Assembly (NCBI RefSeq): GCF_000002235.5
Contig: NW_022145558.1
Location: 53,501 to 117,500 of the forward strand
Direction: 5' to 3'
DNA length: 64,000 nucleotides
Origin: Strongylocentrotus purpuratus
Lineage: Eukaryota > Echinodermata > Echinoidea > Camarodonta > Strongylocentrotidae
A model generated the notes under the pieces. That model saw only the letters and a program-made list of their open reading frames with translations. It did no database searches and had not been told where the DNA came from. The number at the start of each line of letters is the position of its first letter. The first letter of the stretch is position 1. The position numbers and the translations under genes are program-made. Of the stretch, positions 1-12,602 are shown one piece after another.

Positions 1-305
1 TACGATTGTCTTCAATTGACTTTCTATAGCCACAATTATGATGGTAATCTTCGGAGCTTACAAGAAATCAGCATTACGTAATAACACGTCAACAAGGCCT
101 GTCACTACAATTATATAATAGTATGTAGTTGTAATTTTTATAGCGCCATTTCACTGGATGCAAAGCCCCTTGAGATGTCATCCATGAGTCAGTGTTATGA
201 TAGTTCAAAAATTAACGTACCAGTATAGCATTAATTGCAGTGACAGTGAGTTCAATGAACGCATATGGTTTCAGAGTACATCAACATTATGTCTTCTAAC
301 TCTGT

Positions 306-598
306 TTAAAGATAAAGTTGAGTTCAGGCCATGCGATTGCATTGTGAAAGAAACGGTGTGGAATCGATCGAAAAAGGTTGATCATCTAGTATATAAGTAT
401 TGGTGTGTGCTACAAGGTTCTGGAATCATCAAACTGATACGAAAATTGGCCCAGTCTTGGTAAAGTTACAAGGCATTTGAAGAGCCAGGCTTTTCAGGGA
501 ACATTTCAGTATCTGATGTTCTCCACTCTTGCATGATAACGATGATAACGCTCACAAATTATTGTTCACCTCTTCCCAGACCTCAACTTTCTGTTTAA
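306..598. mobile_element. MITE copy, TTAAAGATAAA family
   Basis: It starts TTAAAGATAAAGTTGAGTTC and ends near CTCAACTTTCTGTTTAA, an imperfect inverted repeat with TTAA at both ends. The internal text (a fixed GTGAAAGAAACGGTGTGG-like block) recurs at 11,435, 13,680, 41,783, 55,102 and 63,634. No transposase is present, so it is non-autonomous. Confidence 0.6.
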
Positions 599-1740
599 AT
601 TCTTATTCTGCTGGTGATGATTTCAATCGAGGAGAATGACCTTAATTGTTCCAAGGTTCGGAAGCAGTAGATGGGAAAGCCGCATTTACATTTTCAGTCA
701 TACATTGATTCAATTTTGTTAACTAACTGCAAATTGCTTTCATGTATATGGTGGATTTAAATACTTCTATATTGTTTTTCTTTCTTTGATGTATAAGTCA
801 TTCAAAATGTTCTAAAAAATGACTACAAACAAGTTATAAATTGATTCAATTTTTAAAGTAAATGAAAATCGGTTTCATGTTCTTATGGTGGATTTAAACA
901 AAAGTACTTATATAATGCATTTTTTGTTTTGTTTGTTGTAAAATTCATCAAAATCGTTTCAAAAAATGACTACAAACAAGGTGATGTCATCTAGGTAGGG
1001 GCATTGATTTTGCTCGTAGGATGAACAACAAATTAACAAGGCCATTAGTTAGGGTTTCAAACGGATCTTAGCGTCTCCTTTTTATGTTCCATTTCCTCTT
1101 TTTCTTTTCCCTCTAATTTTCTTATCTTCTTTTTCTTCTTCTTCTTTTTTAATTTGTTTGGGGGCTGACTGCGAGAACGTGCCCTTTATGCCCCGGTGGC
1201 GACGCCAATGACACCTTCATTAATAAATATATCAAGATGAACATAAATAGAGAACAGCAGGCGGAATGTTGCCAACTTAATGAGTATTTTTAGCAGATGA
1301 ATGATGCTGTTGACCTGGTATGACTTTAAGGGTTGTAGTAGTTTGTTAATGGAGTCTCGAAGAAAATTAATGAGACAGAGCGTTAACCGGAATGATGTGC
1401 CCCTTAGTTGGAAATATTCCAATGCATTCCAGCCTGATGGCTCTGGTTATTGACAGCATTTTCACAGAAGCTACACCAGCAGCACTCTCTGCCAAAAACG
1501 TGTACGTGGATGCAAGTCTGTACCCCAATTGCACCCTTATTTCTTAGTGTGTAATTACTGTACAGTTTGGTTATTGATTTGTTTTCATGAATTACAACAA
1601 TTCCAAAATTGACATGTACTTGGATTTTTTGTTTAATGATTGTAAAATGAATGTATAATTCAGCCTCCGGGTTGCTACATGTATTTACATTATTATTCAT
1701 AAACCAGTCATCAATCAATCAATCAGAATTGGTATCAATG

Positions 1741-1945
1741 ATTCTTCTTCTTCTCCTCCTCCTCCTCCCCCTCCTCCTTCTTCTTCTTGTTCTTCTTGTT
1801 CTTGTTCTTGTTCTTCTTCTTGTTGTTGTTCTTCTTCTTGTTCTTCTTCTTCTTCTCCTCCTCCTACTCCTCCTCCTCCTCCTCCTCCTCCTCCTCCTCC
1901 TTCTTCTTCTTCTTCTTCTTCTAATTCTTCTTCTTCTTCAACCTT
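1741..1945. repeat. CTT/CTC trinucleotide microsatellite
   Basis: Mixed CTT, CTC and GTT runs of about 200 bp. The long Leu-rich and Glu/Gly-rich open frames across it are compositional artefacts. Confidence 0.9.
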
Positions 1946-3535
1946 TTGAAATCCTCTGCCTGGCGAAGAACTGTGCGTGAGCAAAGGTTATCGGAAACAG
2001 TAGCACTATGAGAGATGGTATTTAGATAAAAGACTCGAGAAGAATGAAATACGGAAATAAAATGTCAAAAAATTTTGTGATTGATGTACACGATCACAAA
2101 AAGAGAAATCAACCACCAATCCATTTGCAATATTCTATTGTATACAAAAATGCACTGTTGTGAGTGTGTTAGCGCAGGGCCAGTGCACGAAGTTCAGTCA
2201 GTGCAATTTTTGTTTTATAAAGACGGGTCGGCAATACATTCTTAGTATAGATATAGAGTATAGATGAATATTGAAAAGGCACAAATCAAATTTGGCTGGA
2301 TTACGCGAAAGCGATATCGGCAGGTATCGAGAGTGTGTTATCAATTTTTGATAGGAGACATTATATCCCTCATGTATAGTTGTTTGCATTGCGATTGTAC
2401 AGAGCACGAAAAAGGTATAGATTACTATCTACCTGAGAAAGTACTTATTGTAAAGTAATTTTTTGCTGCTACCCCACTTGCCCACCCTTGCCCATTGAAT
2501 ACGCATAGCAAAGTAGGTTACGCGAAATGCCAAAGTCAATGTCAAATGAGCGCGCATCAATTGTATTACATGTATGCATGTTGCGCTTTGTAAAATTTAG
2601 CCGAAGCTAAACTGTCTGCAGAATCAGTTCTTATTATTATGTAAAATTCACTTTAAATAGACCTTATTGCCGATGTGGGATATAAAACAAATATTAACCT
2701 CCTTTACTCGGGCAATGGATACAAACTATCGGCGATGATAGTTTGCACCATTACCCTCGTAGTCGATTAATATTTGCTTACTAATGCACGCCCACGTGAT
2801 GGCAGTTGACCAATCGGATTGCTTAGATTCTAGAATCCGTCTTATAATGGTGCATATTATAGTACATGTATGTTCACTCAGTTAATACACAGGGTGATGG
2901 ATAGGCGGCTGTGTGACATTGCATGACGTTCAGTTTTACAGAATTATAGTTTTTGTTATATGATATGTGGACGTTCACACTGTGGACAAATCCAAAGACC
3001 TGGACTATTTCATATACGCTATTTCATAATCACTTTGATCATCAGTGCAGATTTAGCTACCGAACCACCGGGATTAAACCCGACACCACCTCCGACAACA
3101 CTGCGGCCCCTAAGCGTCAGATTTGACGACACTCTTCAAGAAACTAGGTCAATTCCAATTTCCTACTTTTTAGGATCAATTATTAAGTCTTCAATCGCGG
3201 ATAACTAGTAGACAGCTAGGTCGTGTTCATGGTTGCCGGAAGGTGGGCCAAGAACGACTTAGTTTGTCAAAATCAAAATTAAAGATTTGCCTTGAAAATT
3301 TGGATTTCTGTGTCAAAAGTAACCATGTCGACAAAAATTGAGGTTGTTTACACGATGAGCTTTTGATTAGATTTTGATCATTGTTGTGGGCAGTGTCTAC
3401 AAATTCACGGTGAAAGAGACAATTCAAATTTATCTGGCGCTGCTTAGTGGCTGCCGGACTCACGATCAATTGGGCAAAAAGAATTTCCATTTTCGGTTAA
3501 ACTTAATAAAACTTGGGGTGGACTATTATCATTAT

Positions 3536-5386
3536 TAGGTGGTCTGTTGTCAACAGACCACCTATTGATTTCGTCAGAATTTTCTTTATTATTATTATTA
3601 TTTATTCTTTATTTTTATTTATTTCTTCCCGTTTTTTGTTTATCGGTTAACTCAAGATCGGTTGTGTTAATTTCTTTCAATTTTAAGACAGTAATAGGTC
3701 ATTGTCATGAGACGTGACAGGAACATTTTCAAGGTCATCAGGTTATCGTGACGTCATCCAGGCGCCATTTCGTGAAATCACGTTATCCATCATATCTTTA
3801 TGATGCATAAGCAAAGGTCATTCATATTCATATCACATATACTTAAGGTCAAGGGTCAACAGGTCATGTCATCAAAGGTCACATAAAGGTCATGACGCGC
3901 GCGTACGCGTGCGTCAAAATTTTAGAATGGTCAAAATCACCTAACTATTAAAGGAGAGTACGAATCAGGTCATTTTAAGCATTTCAAAATTTTCCGTCCG
4001 TAAGTGTCCCCGCGCGCGTTGCGCGCGCTCAAAGCGCGTGGAAAAGGTCAAATTCAAATTTTTTACATGATTTAGATTCCTCTTACCGTTAATGACAATT
4101 TACATTAATTTTAGTCACCCTTGACCTTTCATAAGGCCGTGAGCGCGCGTCAAAGATCAAAATCCGCGCGTGCTGCTATGGGCAATATAATGCAAATTTG
4201 ATCAAAAACATGCCATTTTAAAAATCAAAATAGCTCTTCAGATAGTCCATTCACCCCAACTTTTATATCATGGTTAGAAAAAGCATGAGTTGGAGATATG
4301 ATTTCATGTCTCATTTGACCCTCAATTAACTCATGACGTCATCATAATGGCCTCCGAACTCATAATTTTAATTTGCATATTATGACGTCAGCATATTTTT
4401 GGAAAATTGATTGTATCTCTGTAAATATTGATCAATTTTCTTTCAAATTTTGATATGTTCTACCTGAGAATATTCTCTACAAATACAGTCACCACAAAAT
4501 TTCATTTTGACAAAGGTATCATGGCGTTTTTTGCGATTAAAGGAGGCATGTCAATTTTTCACATTTTGCGTGTATTCTCTATGGGACATGACTTTTTCTC
4601 AATCTGGTTTCTACATTCTCGTCTTTCGCGAGCAATATCTCCGTCGTTTTATCTTTGTTTACGCTGAGCTTTGAGTATGTTGTAGCTGAGAAAATAAGCT
4701 ATCATAAGTGTGCCCTTTATTTTTCGATCAGATGCCGGGATCATGCTCATATTTCACTTACAAAGTGGGATTTGATAATTCCATTTTCCGTTTACGTGTA
4801 ATCTCTATGGGAAATGTTTTGGTATATCGGTAACGCACTTGACTTCCGACCTCGAGGTCCCTGGTTCGAGTCCGGGCGTCTCCAACAATTTTTTTTCTTC
4901 ACTTTTTTATCTTTTTGACCTTTCACTGTACCATCTCCTTTGAATATTAAAACACGTAGAATCGCAAATAATGTAATAAACAACCATATTTACTTTATTA
5001 TTACCCTATTATCACTAGATCCATTACTTTTGACGTGTAATCCTTTTGGGAGATGACTTTTTCTCAAATCTGGATTCTACATTCTTGTCTTTTGCGAGCA
5101 ATATCGCCGTTATTTCGGCTTGGTTTTTGTCGATTTTTGAGTATGTTGTAGCTGAGACTATACGCTATCTAAATCTTCTCTAATTTTGTTCAGTCTGATG
5201 TCATCGTGGTCTGTTGATGATAATCATCAACATCATCATCATCATCGTCATCACCATTACTATCAAGATCATCATCATCATGATCATCATGATGATCATC
5301 ATTGTTTACATGTCTATATAACTTCTCCCTTTCTCAATATAGTAAATATTATAATCTCTCATAAGACTTGAAGACAGACCACCTAA
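3536..5386. mobile_element. 1.85 kb non-autonomous element with short terminal inverted repeats
   Basis: The left end reads TTAGGTGGTCTGT and the right end ACAGACCACCTAA, a 13-bp inverted repeat. The left end continues into a near-perfect palindrome (AGGTGGTCTGTTG / CAACAGACCACCT). No transposase frame is visible. The interior has many AGGTCA half-sites (about 3,680-3,990), a tRNA-like segment at 4,810-4,884, and a direct duplication (about 4,580-4,710 repeated at about 5,047-5,165, both holding the GCGAGCAATATC block). Similar ATTATCATTATTA text flanks both ends and may be target-site sequence. Confidence 0.55.
4810..4884 (+). pseudogene. tRNA-like segment (degenerate)
   Basis: A canonical B-box-like GGTTCGAGTCC sits before GGGCGTCTCCA. 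The 3' CGTCTCC pairs imperfectly with the 5' GGAAATG (one mismatch, one wobble). The anticodon stem CTTGA/TCGAG closes a loop of nine bases rather than seven, so it is probably a tRNA-derived relic or SINE head. A T-run (pol III terminator type) follows within about 6 bp. Confidence 0.4.
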
Positions 5387-5470
5387 TTCGTCCCCATGAC
5401 GAATTAAATTTCTAGTTATCATTATTATTATTTAGTATTATTATTTGTTTTGGTTAACCCGTTGACTCCT

Positions 5471-5629
5471 GGGCCCCGTCTTACAAAGAGTTGATATCAA
5501 TCGTAACTTATTTGCGATTGATATCAATCGTAACTATGTACATAAGAGATAGGAGACAGCAAACTTGCGATTGATTGGAGGACTTACGATTGATTTGGAT
5601 CAATCGTAACTCTTTGTAAGACGGGGCCC
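5471..5629. mobile_element. Palindromic MITE, GGGCCCCGTCTTACAAAGAGTT family
   Basis: It begins GGGCCCCGTCTTACAAAGAGTT and ends with the inverse AACTCTTTGTAAGACGGGGCCC, so the terminal inverted repeat exceeds 20 bp. The interior repeats ATCAATCG in both orientations. Partial copies lie at about 33,029-33,137, 45,000-45,060 and 45,560-45,610. Confidence 0.75.
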
Positions 5630-6508
5630 TGAACTCTCTATTTCCCATAGGTATAATACAGGACTACTCGGTTCCAGTAGGCAATGGGTTGAATATATAA
5701 GCCCTTGTCTAGACATGCACAAAATGAAGACTTTGGTTCCAAAGCCTGTGTTTCATTCGTAAGTCTGAATTCTGAAGAAATGAAAATAGGTTTGTTTTGC
5801 TCTTTAACCTTTAATAAAACTTCATATTCATCGATTTGAAATTAAACTTCTTGCTTTTACGATACTAGTTTATAAAATACTGAAACCACCCTTTAAATTT
5901 AAAAGGTGTCTTTTTTTCTTTAAATAAAGCACCCTCCTGTAAACATTGTCAAGTTTTGTCCACCTTTTATATAATTCAAACAGAATAAATTAAATTTCAT
6001 TCGAGAGCTCAATATTTGCATATAGGCGTTCATGTCATTTTCTAATGTTACTCATTCTGACGTCAATATCAAACTACATGCTCTCCTTTTCATTGTCACA
6101 GCACTGAAGCTGTGGCGCCCCCTATCGACAGTGCTTATACAATAATTATAAAAGTAACAAAATGTTTGGAGCAACCGGGCTTTTGTGAATGTTCATTGAA
6201 AAAAACACTGACGGTTGAACAATGGCAAGACAACACCCTGCTGTGTGAGAGAGACTTATTCATATAACCTGTTCGCTCACAAATAATTGCTAATTAAACG
6301 CAGACGGTCGCAAGGGTTGAGTCATTGCTTTAACCATGTTAGTAATCGCGTTGTATGAATCACATAGGCTAACCTAGACATCCAAACATCCCTTGACCGC
6401 TTTTCTAAAATATTTAATTGAGTTAGTAATAAACATAACATTTATTACTTCCTATCGCTGGCAGGGACCGAAGAAGAAAAGCGCATAAAAGGTGAGACAT
6501 AGGTGGAG

Positions 6509-6558
6509 AGAGAGTCAGAGAGAGAGAGAGAGAGAGAAAGGGAGAGAACGCGTGCGAT

Positions 6559-6596
<38 letters not shown>

Positions 6597-6843
6597 GAGA
6601 GAGAGAAAGGGAGAGGGAGGGGGAGAGAGAGAGAGGGGGGATATATAGCGGAGATGGAGAGAGAGAGAGAGAGAGAGAGATAGAGGGGGAGTGATAGAAA
6701 TAGAAATATATAGAAAGGGGAGGGACAGAAAGAGAGAGGGAGAGAGAAGGGAGAGAGAAGGGAGGGAGAGAGAGAGGGTGGGAGAGAGATAGAGTGGGGA
6801 GGGAGAGAAAGAGAGAGGGACTGGGGGAGAGAGAGATAGAAAG
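6509..6843. repeat. GA/GAGG microsatellite
   Basis: Long purine run of GAGA and GGGA units, about 335 bp. Arg/Glu and Ser/Leu open frames in it are not genes. Confidence 0.95.
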
Positions 6844-7493
6844 AATTTGTGCACCTATGTTGGACCACTAATTATAACCAAACATCCAACCACACCCCCT
6901 AAATACATACACATGCACACACATTATTCAGTCCTACTATCGCCGACTGCAGAAAAGAATGCTTTGCCCCAAATAAGGGTGTAATTGAAGCATGAAATAT
7001 CTTGGGAAACACTATACAATTTTAAGTAGTATGCTGGCTTGCCAGTATCTATATTTGAATGATAAATATATATATATATATATACATGAAGCTTACAGTA
7101 ACATTTCCAAATTGCACATACCCTAACCCTGAACAACATTTTCCTCAACTCCTGCCAATGTCAAAACATTGTCATCAGGTTGCTTAAAGACGAATAGGAG
7201 TGGGCTCTCATGGGGAATTCGACACCATTTGGGCGTCTACCCAATAACAGTCGTTGTCAATCACTAGGATTAGCCTTCAGTTGTATAACCAAACAGGCCT
7301 TACCTAATGCTTAGCATTTTCCACCCATTCCCCATATGGTCAGTATCTTGCATTTCCCTCATCCAAAGACTCTCCGAGAGACTATGGGAGGTATTTCTTA
7401 CTTGGCCTACAGGTTTACGGACCTCCTGCAAATGGCTGGAAACTGACTCTACCCTCTCATCAACTACACAAACAATTCTTCACACTACTAGTA

Positions 7494-8026
7494 TACAGTG
7501 CATCCCAGAAAAAACAAAACCGAGAATTATCCAAGTTTTATCATAAGTTAATCACAATTATAATTAATAAATGACACATGTTTGTAAAGCTTGGTGCAAC
7601 TCATATGATGCATATTCCATGCATGAGTGATTAAAATCAATTTGAAGAAAGGTTAAGGGTACCAAAAGGTCATTTGGCGGACGGTATCTGAAATTTTAAA
7701 GAGCAAATCACATTTCTTGAAAGTTCATTTTCTTCCCTTTCATACGACACTTACATCAGGAAAAATGAGCTAGGAATAACAAAGGTCTGTATGTTTAAAG
7801 TAATGCTTGCATTTCCATAATTTCATTGAACGAATTTGTTTTCACTGGCTGCCTGCCGTAGCAACAAACAGAATTGAAGAAACTCCCTTTCGTTGAAGAT
7901 CAGACATAGACATCAAATGAAAGCGGAGGATCTAAGCTTTACAAATAAGTGTCATTTAATGATTGTGATTAAGTTATGATAAAGCATCAATAATTCTCGG
8001 TTTCGTTTTTTCTGGGACGCACTGTA
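7494..8026. mobile_element. Tc1/mariner-like MITE
   Basis: The ends are TACAGTGCATCCCAGAAAAA and the inverse TTTTTCTGGGACGCACTGTA, flanked by TA on both sides. The inverted similarity runs on for about 100 bp (TTATCATAAGTTAATCACAA against TTGTGATTAAGTTATGATAA). Length is 533 bp without a transposase. Short inverted repeats and a TA target suggest mobilisation by a Tc1/mariner-type transposase. Confidence 0.7.
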
Positions 8027-8390
8027 TAGTCATTGCAAATGAAAAATATTCTGCACTAGAATGTAGATTATATCAAGATGCATATATTTATTTAATATGT
8101 TACAGTCACTCTCTAAATACACCAAAACCAAGGGCATATTAATTGCACAATAAAGTATACAACATTTCATAACCAAAACATGTAACATAATGGCACAAAA
8201 CAAACACAAAATAGAAATGAGATTTGCTAAAATATTGCAATATTTTGCGTAGCAGCTTCCGGTCGTCAAATCAAGAAGTTAGATTTTGACATTTTATGCA
8301 GCTAATATTACCAAAATTATATATACATGTACATACATCCTCAAAAGAACAAATACACTTTAATACTTTAATAATAACTGCAGCACCCTG

Positions 8391-9108
8391 TGGTTTGGAA
8401 ATCGATGGTATATTAGATGGAAGACCTTGATTCCTTTTACCCTAAACAAACAAATAAATAATCATATTAAAGAACATCCCTAAAAATGAAGGTTTGAGGG
8501 TGGCTTTTATCGTGGTTTGGCAATCGATGGTATATTAGATGGAAGACCTTGATTTCTTTTATGCTAAACAAACAAATAAATAATCATATTAAATAACATC
8601 CCTAAAATGATGGTATGAGGGTGGCTTTTATCGCGGTTTGGAAATCGATGGTATATTAGATGGAAGACCTTGATTTCTTTTACCCTCAACAAATAAATAA
8701 TCATATTAAAGAACATCCCTTAAATTGATGGTTTGCGGGTGGCTTTTATCGTGGTTTGGAAATCGATGGTATATTAGATGGAAGACCTTGATTTCTTTTA
8801 CCCTAAAGAAACAAATAAATAATCATATTAAAGAACATCTCTAAAAATGATGGTTTGAGGGTGGCTTTTATCGTGGTTTGGAAATCGATGGTATATTAGA
8901 TGGAAGACCTTGATTTCTTTTACCCTAAACAAATAAATAATCATATTAAAGAACATCTCTAAAAATGATGGTTTGAGGGTGGCTTTTATCGTGGTTTGGA
9001 AATGGATGGTATATTAGATGGAAGACCTTGATTTCTTTTACCCTAAACAAACAAATAAATAATCATATTAAATAACATTCCTAAAAATGATGGTTTGAGG
9101 GTGGTTTT
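8391..9108. repeat. Tandem array of six ~121 bp units
   Basis: Units start near 8,391, 8,513, 8,634, 8,753, 8,874 and 8,993, each opening with TGGTTTGGAAATCGATGG and containing GGAAGACCTTGATTTCTTTT. Units differ by a few substitutions and 1-4 bp indels. There are no unique spacers and no open frame. Confidence 0.92.
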
Positions 9109-9129
9109 TATCCGACTGCTAATTAGAAA

Positions 9130-9300
9130 CAGTGAAAAAAATACATGGGGGCTCAGGGCGAAATAGCCCCCGAAATGCCCAAAAGAGCCCACGAAAATCA
9201 GAAAAGAGCCCCTGAAAATTTGCATAGAGTTCAATGCAAAACAAATTTTAGAGTGTTAATTTCATGCGGGCAAGCTTAAAAAGTAGCCCCCGAAAAAATA
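9130..9300. mobile_element. Short MITE with ATACATGGGGGCT block
   Basis: It contains AAAAAAATACATGGGGGCTC, AAAAGAGCCC and CATAGAGTTCAATG. Related copies are at 47,697-47,862, 59,190-59,375, 60,135-60,285 and partly 31,115-31,210. Confidence 0.55.
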
Positions 9301-9309
9301 AATATTATT

Positions 9310-9480
9310 TTTTCCCTGCTAAGAAAGCATGTGACCAGGGGACCAACAGCTCGAAGTCCTCTCTGAGGAACTTGGTAATGAGGTTTAATGCCTTACCAAA
9401 GCCACAAGCACATCAACTTTGTTTTTTAATCAGGGATATTTTAGTTACAAGACCACTACACTACCACTGAGCCATTGAAG
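9310..9480 (-). mobile_element. tRNA-derived SINE, degenerate copy
   Basis: On the minus strand the head reads GGCTCAGTGGTAGTGTAGTGG, an A-box-like tRNA segment. It is followed by the body shared with the copies at 13,068, 14,434 and 54,508 (AAGGCATTAA... CCTCTGAGAG... GCTTTCTTA). The B box is eroded. Confidence 0.55.
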
Positions 9481-9764
9481 AGAAAGTAGCACAGCATAGA
9501 ATAAAGAGTAAAATCGAAAGAAAGGGTTTTTGTGTTCCCACATTCTAGAAGTTGGAAAGCAGATTGTCTATTAATTTAAATAAGGGCATTTTAACACAGG
9601 GGCATCAGCGCATAGAGCTGTCTCAACAAAGGCGTGTTGGAAGACATACATAGGCAATATTTAGTCTGATCAATGTAGTAGTTATTTGGCAGCTCTAGTT
9701 TGTAACAATGTGATTCAACATACACAGCACTACTATGCCATCTCTTCTTCTTCTTATCGAGTCA

Positions 9765-10190
9765 CTACACAAGTCCCGTCCAGTGGTCCACACAGGCTTT
9801 AGCACGGCAATTAACGGCTTCCAGGTCATCTTGGGTGCATGGCTCTGGCAGGAGTGGGCAGACTAGCAGGTGTTCCATTGTCTGTTCCTGGCCGCATTCA
9901 CATGCCGTTTGTTCGTCTCCTAGACCCCACCTCTGCATTAGGACTCTGCATCGACCGTAGCCAGTTCTTAGGCGGTTGAGGCTAAGCCAGGTAGGCCAAG
10001 TCTCACTGGAGCCGGTTGCGAGGGATTCCTTCGGGCTGAGGGAGAGTTTATGTGGAGTGGTCTGAAGGTGGTTAGACCACAAAGTCATCCTTTGGTTGTG
10101 AGGGCTAGTATTAAGAGGCTCTACCGAGTGCAGAAAGCTGTGTCTGGATTTGAGCCGCTTGCCCACTGGCTGTTGTTCGAAGAGTGGGTG
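9765..10190 (-). pseudogene. Non-LTR retrotransposon ORF2 C-terminal fragment
   Basis: The minus-strand frame contains WLSLNRLRTGYGRCRVLMQR followed by ACECGQEQTMEHLLVCP. This is the LNRLRTG...CxCG...QTMxHLLxxCP tail common in Jockey/CR1-like LINE polymerases after the reverse-transcriptase domain. Only the C-terminal ~130 codons remain, with no endonuclease or RT core attached. Confidence 0.75.
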
Positions 10191-10795
10191 AAGTGGATTG
10201 TTTTCTTACTATGCCATAAGTCATCATGGCTTAACAAAATCATGCATTTCGTGTTCCTGACAAGTCTTTGTATGCTACTCTTTTAAAAGCTAAGTGTCCT
10301 TGTAAAAATAAGACATTCTATGTACACCATGTACAAGTAGACTTTACAATTAAAAGTATTTAAATTTTAACAACCGCACAATTAGTTAGGAAGTTTGAAA
10401 GACATACAAAATGATTTGACAACGTGGTTAAATCAGTTCCAATGGAAAAAAAGATCTGTCCAAGAGTACAACACCAAATTATTAACGACTTCTGATTTTT
10501 GGCACTCCCAAAAGCTTAAAGCCAATGTAAAGTTTTGGTAGCGAAAGGAAATTGAAAAGAAACTTGTTAAATATAGTGTTGTGATGTTTACCTTGTATTA
10601 AGAGATATGCACCGTGTGTACACGATTATTTGGTATTTTATCCATGACTTGAAGAGTAGAAACCAGCATGGATTTGAATGCATGTTGGAATCTGTGGATT
10701 GGTCCACTTTTATTTCTCATTTATTTGGTATTCTATCCATGAAGTGAAGAGTAGATACCAGCAAGGAACTCTAGATAAAAACAATACACTACCCT

Positions 10796-11000
10796 TTGTT
10801 AAGATCCTTCCACCCTGCTGGCTCCAAGCACACTAATCTCAGCACTTTACTTTGTGGAGTACCCCAGGGATCCATTCTTGGTCCACTTTTATTTCTCATT
10901 TATATGAACGATATTTGTGCATCATCTCAAAAGTTGGAATATATTTTATATGCCGATGATACCAGTGTCTTTTCATCCGTTAACAATTATGTTCTGTATG
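10796..11000 (+). pseudogene. Non-LTR reverse transcriptase core fragment
   Basis: The frame has [20 protein letters not shown] and, about 15 codons later, LYADDTSVF. These are the GVPQGSxLGPLLF and YADD catalytic blocks of LINE reverse transcriptases. The frame ends soon afterwards. Pieces of the same text (GGTCCACTTTTATTTCTCAT and the preceding block) are repeated upstream at 10,625-10,775. Confidence 0.8.
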
Positions 11001-11032
11001 TTTTTAAGATGAATGACATAAAGACCATGGAC

Positions 11033-11180
11033 CCGTTTCACAAAGTTTTGATTTCAGTAACAAATGACAAAAATCAGTGACAAATCTGCTGATAACCAAT
11101 TGGAAGCAAAGATTTCAGTAGCTTATAACAAAAACTGTCATTTGTCACTGATGACAAGTTTTGTGAAACACCCCCCAGGT
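11033..11180. mobile_element. Palindromic MITE, TTTCACAAA...TTTGTGAAAC
   Basis: The left end CCCGTTTCACAAAGTTTTGA and right end AAGTTTTGTGAAACACCCCC form an imperfect inverted repeat around AGTGACAAATCTGCTGATAA. A second copy is at 40,048-40,198. Confidence 0.6.
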
Positions 11181-11434
11181 GCAGGTTATCATTGTTAGAA
11201 TTTACGTCCTAAGAGGATGGTATTTAAATTATTTTCTACATCTCATATGTTTAATATTTCACTTAGGGAGTAAAAAAAACTCCACAAAAGCAAAGTAGTG
11301 TTAATATCTTCCTATTTATCATCTAGAAAATAAAAAAAATCTAATGAAAAGTGTTTGAGGGCTTACCAAAACTCTACATAAGTTTACAGCATAATTTAAG
11401 TATAGCACTTAGTAAACATGGGCTTGGTCACAAC

Positions 11435-11824
11435 TTAAAGATAAACTTGAGTTCTGGTAAAAAAAGAAAATGAATTTTCACAGAATCTAACGAAACTTAC
11501 ACTGAATGTTCAAGATTACAAATAAATGTCATGTGCCAAACAATTCTGGAAGGAAATGTATACTGGCTGAGTAATGAGCATAGAAAGATAAGGAAATCAG
11601 GGTAGTACTAGCCCCGACACCACGTGTGTTGTCCCATATACATCTTTCTGTGTAAGTGATTGTTACTTTACCAAGACTCTGCCAAATTTATGATGATTTT
11701 GATGCCTCTAGAACCTTGCATTACACACCATTACTTACATGCTATATGATCAACTTTTCTGATCCATTCCACACCTTTTATTTCACAATGCAATCGCATT
11801 ACCAGTACTCAAGTTTATCTTTAA
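11435..11824. mobile_element. Full-length MITE, TTAAAGATAAA family
   Basis: It starts TTAAAGATAAACTTGAGTTCTG and ends CTCAAGTTTATCTTTAA, a terminal inverted repeat of about 17-20 bp with TTAA at each edge, 390 bp. It is nearly co-linear with the copy at 55,102-55,498. It has no coding capacity; its 70-codon open frame is incidental. Confidence 0.7.
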
Positions 11825-12602
11825 CCGTCACTACAGTGCTAAAAAAAGCAATACGATTTACAAAGTGAATAAATTCAATGTACATTATTTCAAAAAGGAA
11901 TGCAAGGCTTAATAAGTAGATAAATTCTCAAGGCATAAGTAGTAGAAATTTGAATGATTTTCAAGGTATCATATTGGAGGATTAGACAAAACATCTCCTC
12001 TTTCAGAGACATTTACTTAAGTTCATTTCGGGTCAAAAATAGCATCTTAAAACTGTTTAAAACCCTAAACCATGAGATCTGACACCATGTTCAGACTTAC
12101 ACAAGTTAGCGTATAGCTATACACGAATCGCATGTTAACATTATAAGTAATTACACTATCCAGTATCCCATTTGAACGTTGTATAAAAAACGTTGTATAA
12201 TGAAATGTCATATAGCGCAGCGCACGTTAGAGCATGATGTTTCATATGAACACGTTATAAAGAATCAGGGTCCCATTCTAATCTGAACGTTCTATCGTAC
12301 AAAATTTGTTACTGTGAGCGTGCACTGCCAGCTGTCGGGTCAACTGACCTCTTCATAACTACAGTCCCAATTCCCAGATCTCATCTGTACGCCCCTCTTG
12401 TTTTACAACGCTTCATACAGCGTTACGTTAATTCTTTAATTTCACATAAACTTCATGTAGTATGAACAGGCTATGAAAGTAAGAACGTGCTCTCACTCCA
12501 ACCCATCTTTATCAAAAATCTATAAAATCTTATTGCAATTTCACTGAAGACTTGAAGGAACACGGTTCACGAATAACCGTTTTGCTCGGGTCTTTGTCAA
12601 TG

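Larger units (their letters stand above)
1..12602. other. Intergenic region downstream of PLD, repeat-filled, no gene recognised
   Basis: No host gene is recognised here. Individually described elements cover much of it. The stretches 1-305, 599-1,735, 1,985-3,535, 5,640-6,500, 6,850-7,490, 8,030-8,390, 10,200-10,790, 11,180-11,430 and 11,830-12,600 are AT-rich sequence in which I see no conserved protein and no RNA gene. A short open frame at 2,960-3,208 (82 codons, with a hydrophobic stretch then a Pro/Thr-rich part) resembles nothing I know. Sequence related to 7,140-7,490 recurs around 19,480-19,830, 20,230-20,400 and 36,300-36,470, so that part is a dispersed repeat. Confidence 0.6.

Noticed and set aside
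2960..3208. Possible secreted-protein first exon (hydrophobic stretch then Pro/Thr)
   Set aside because: No signal-peptide start context, no downstream exon found, no homology recognised.
6423..6868. 143- and 117-codon frames
   Set aside because: GA-repeat translation, no start or splice context, no recognisable family.
8391..9108. CRISPR-like regular array
   Set aside because: The repeats are contiguous with no unique spacers and the DNA is eukaryotic.
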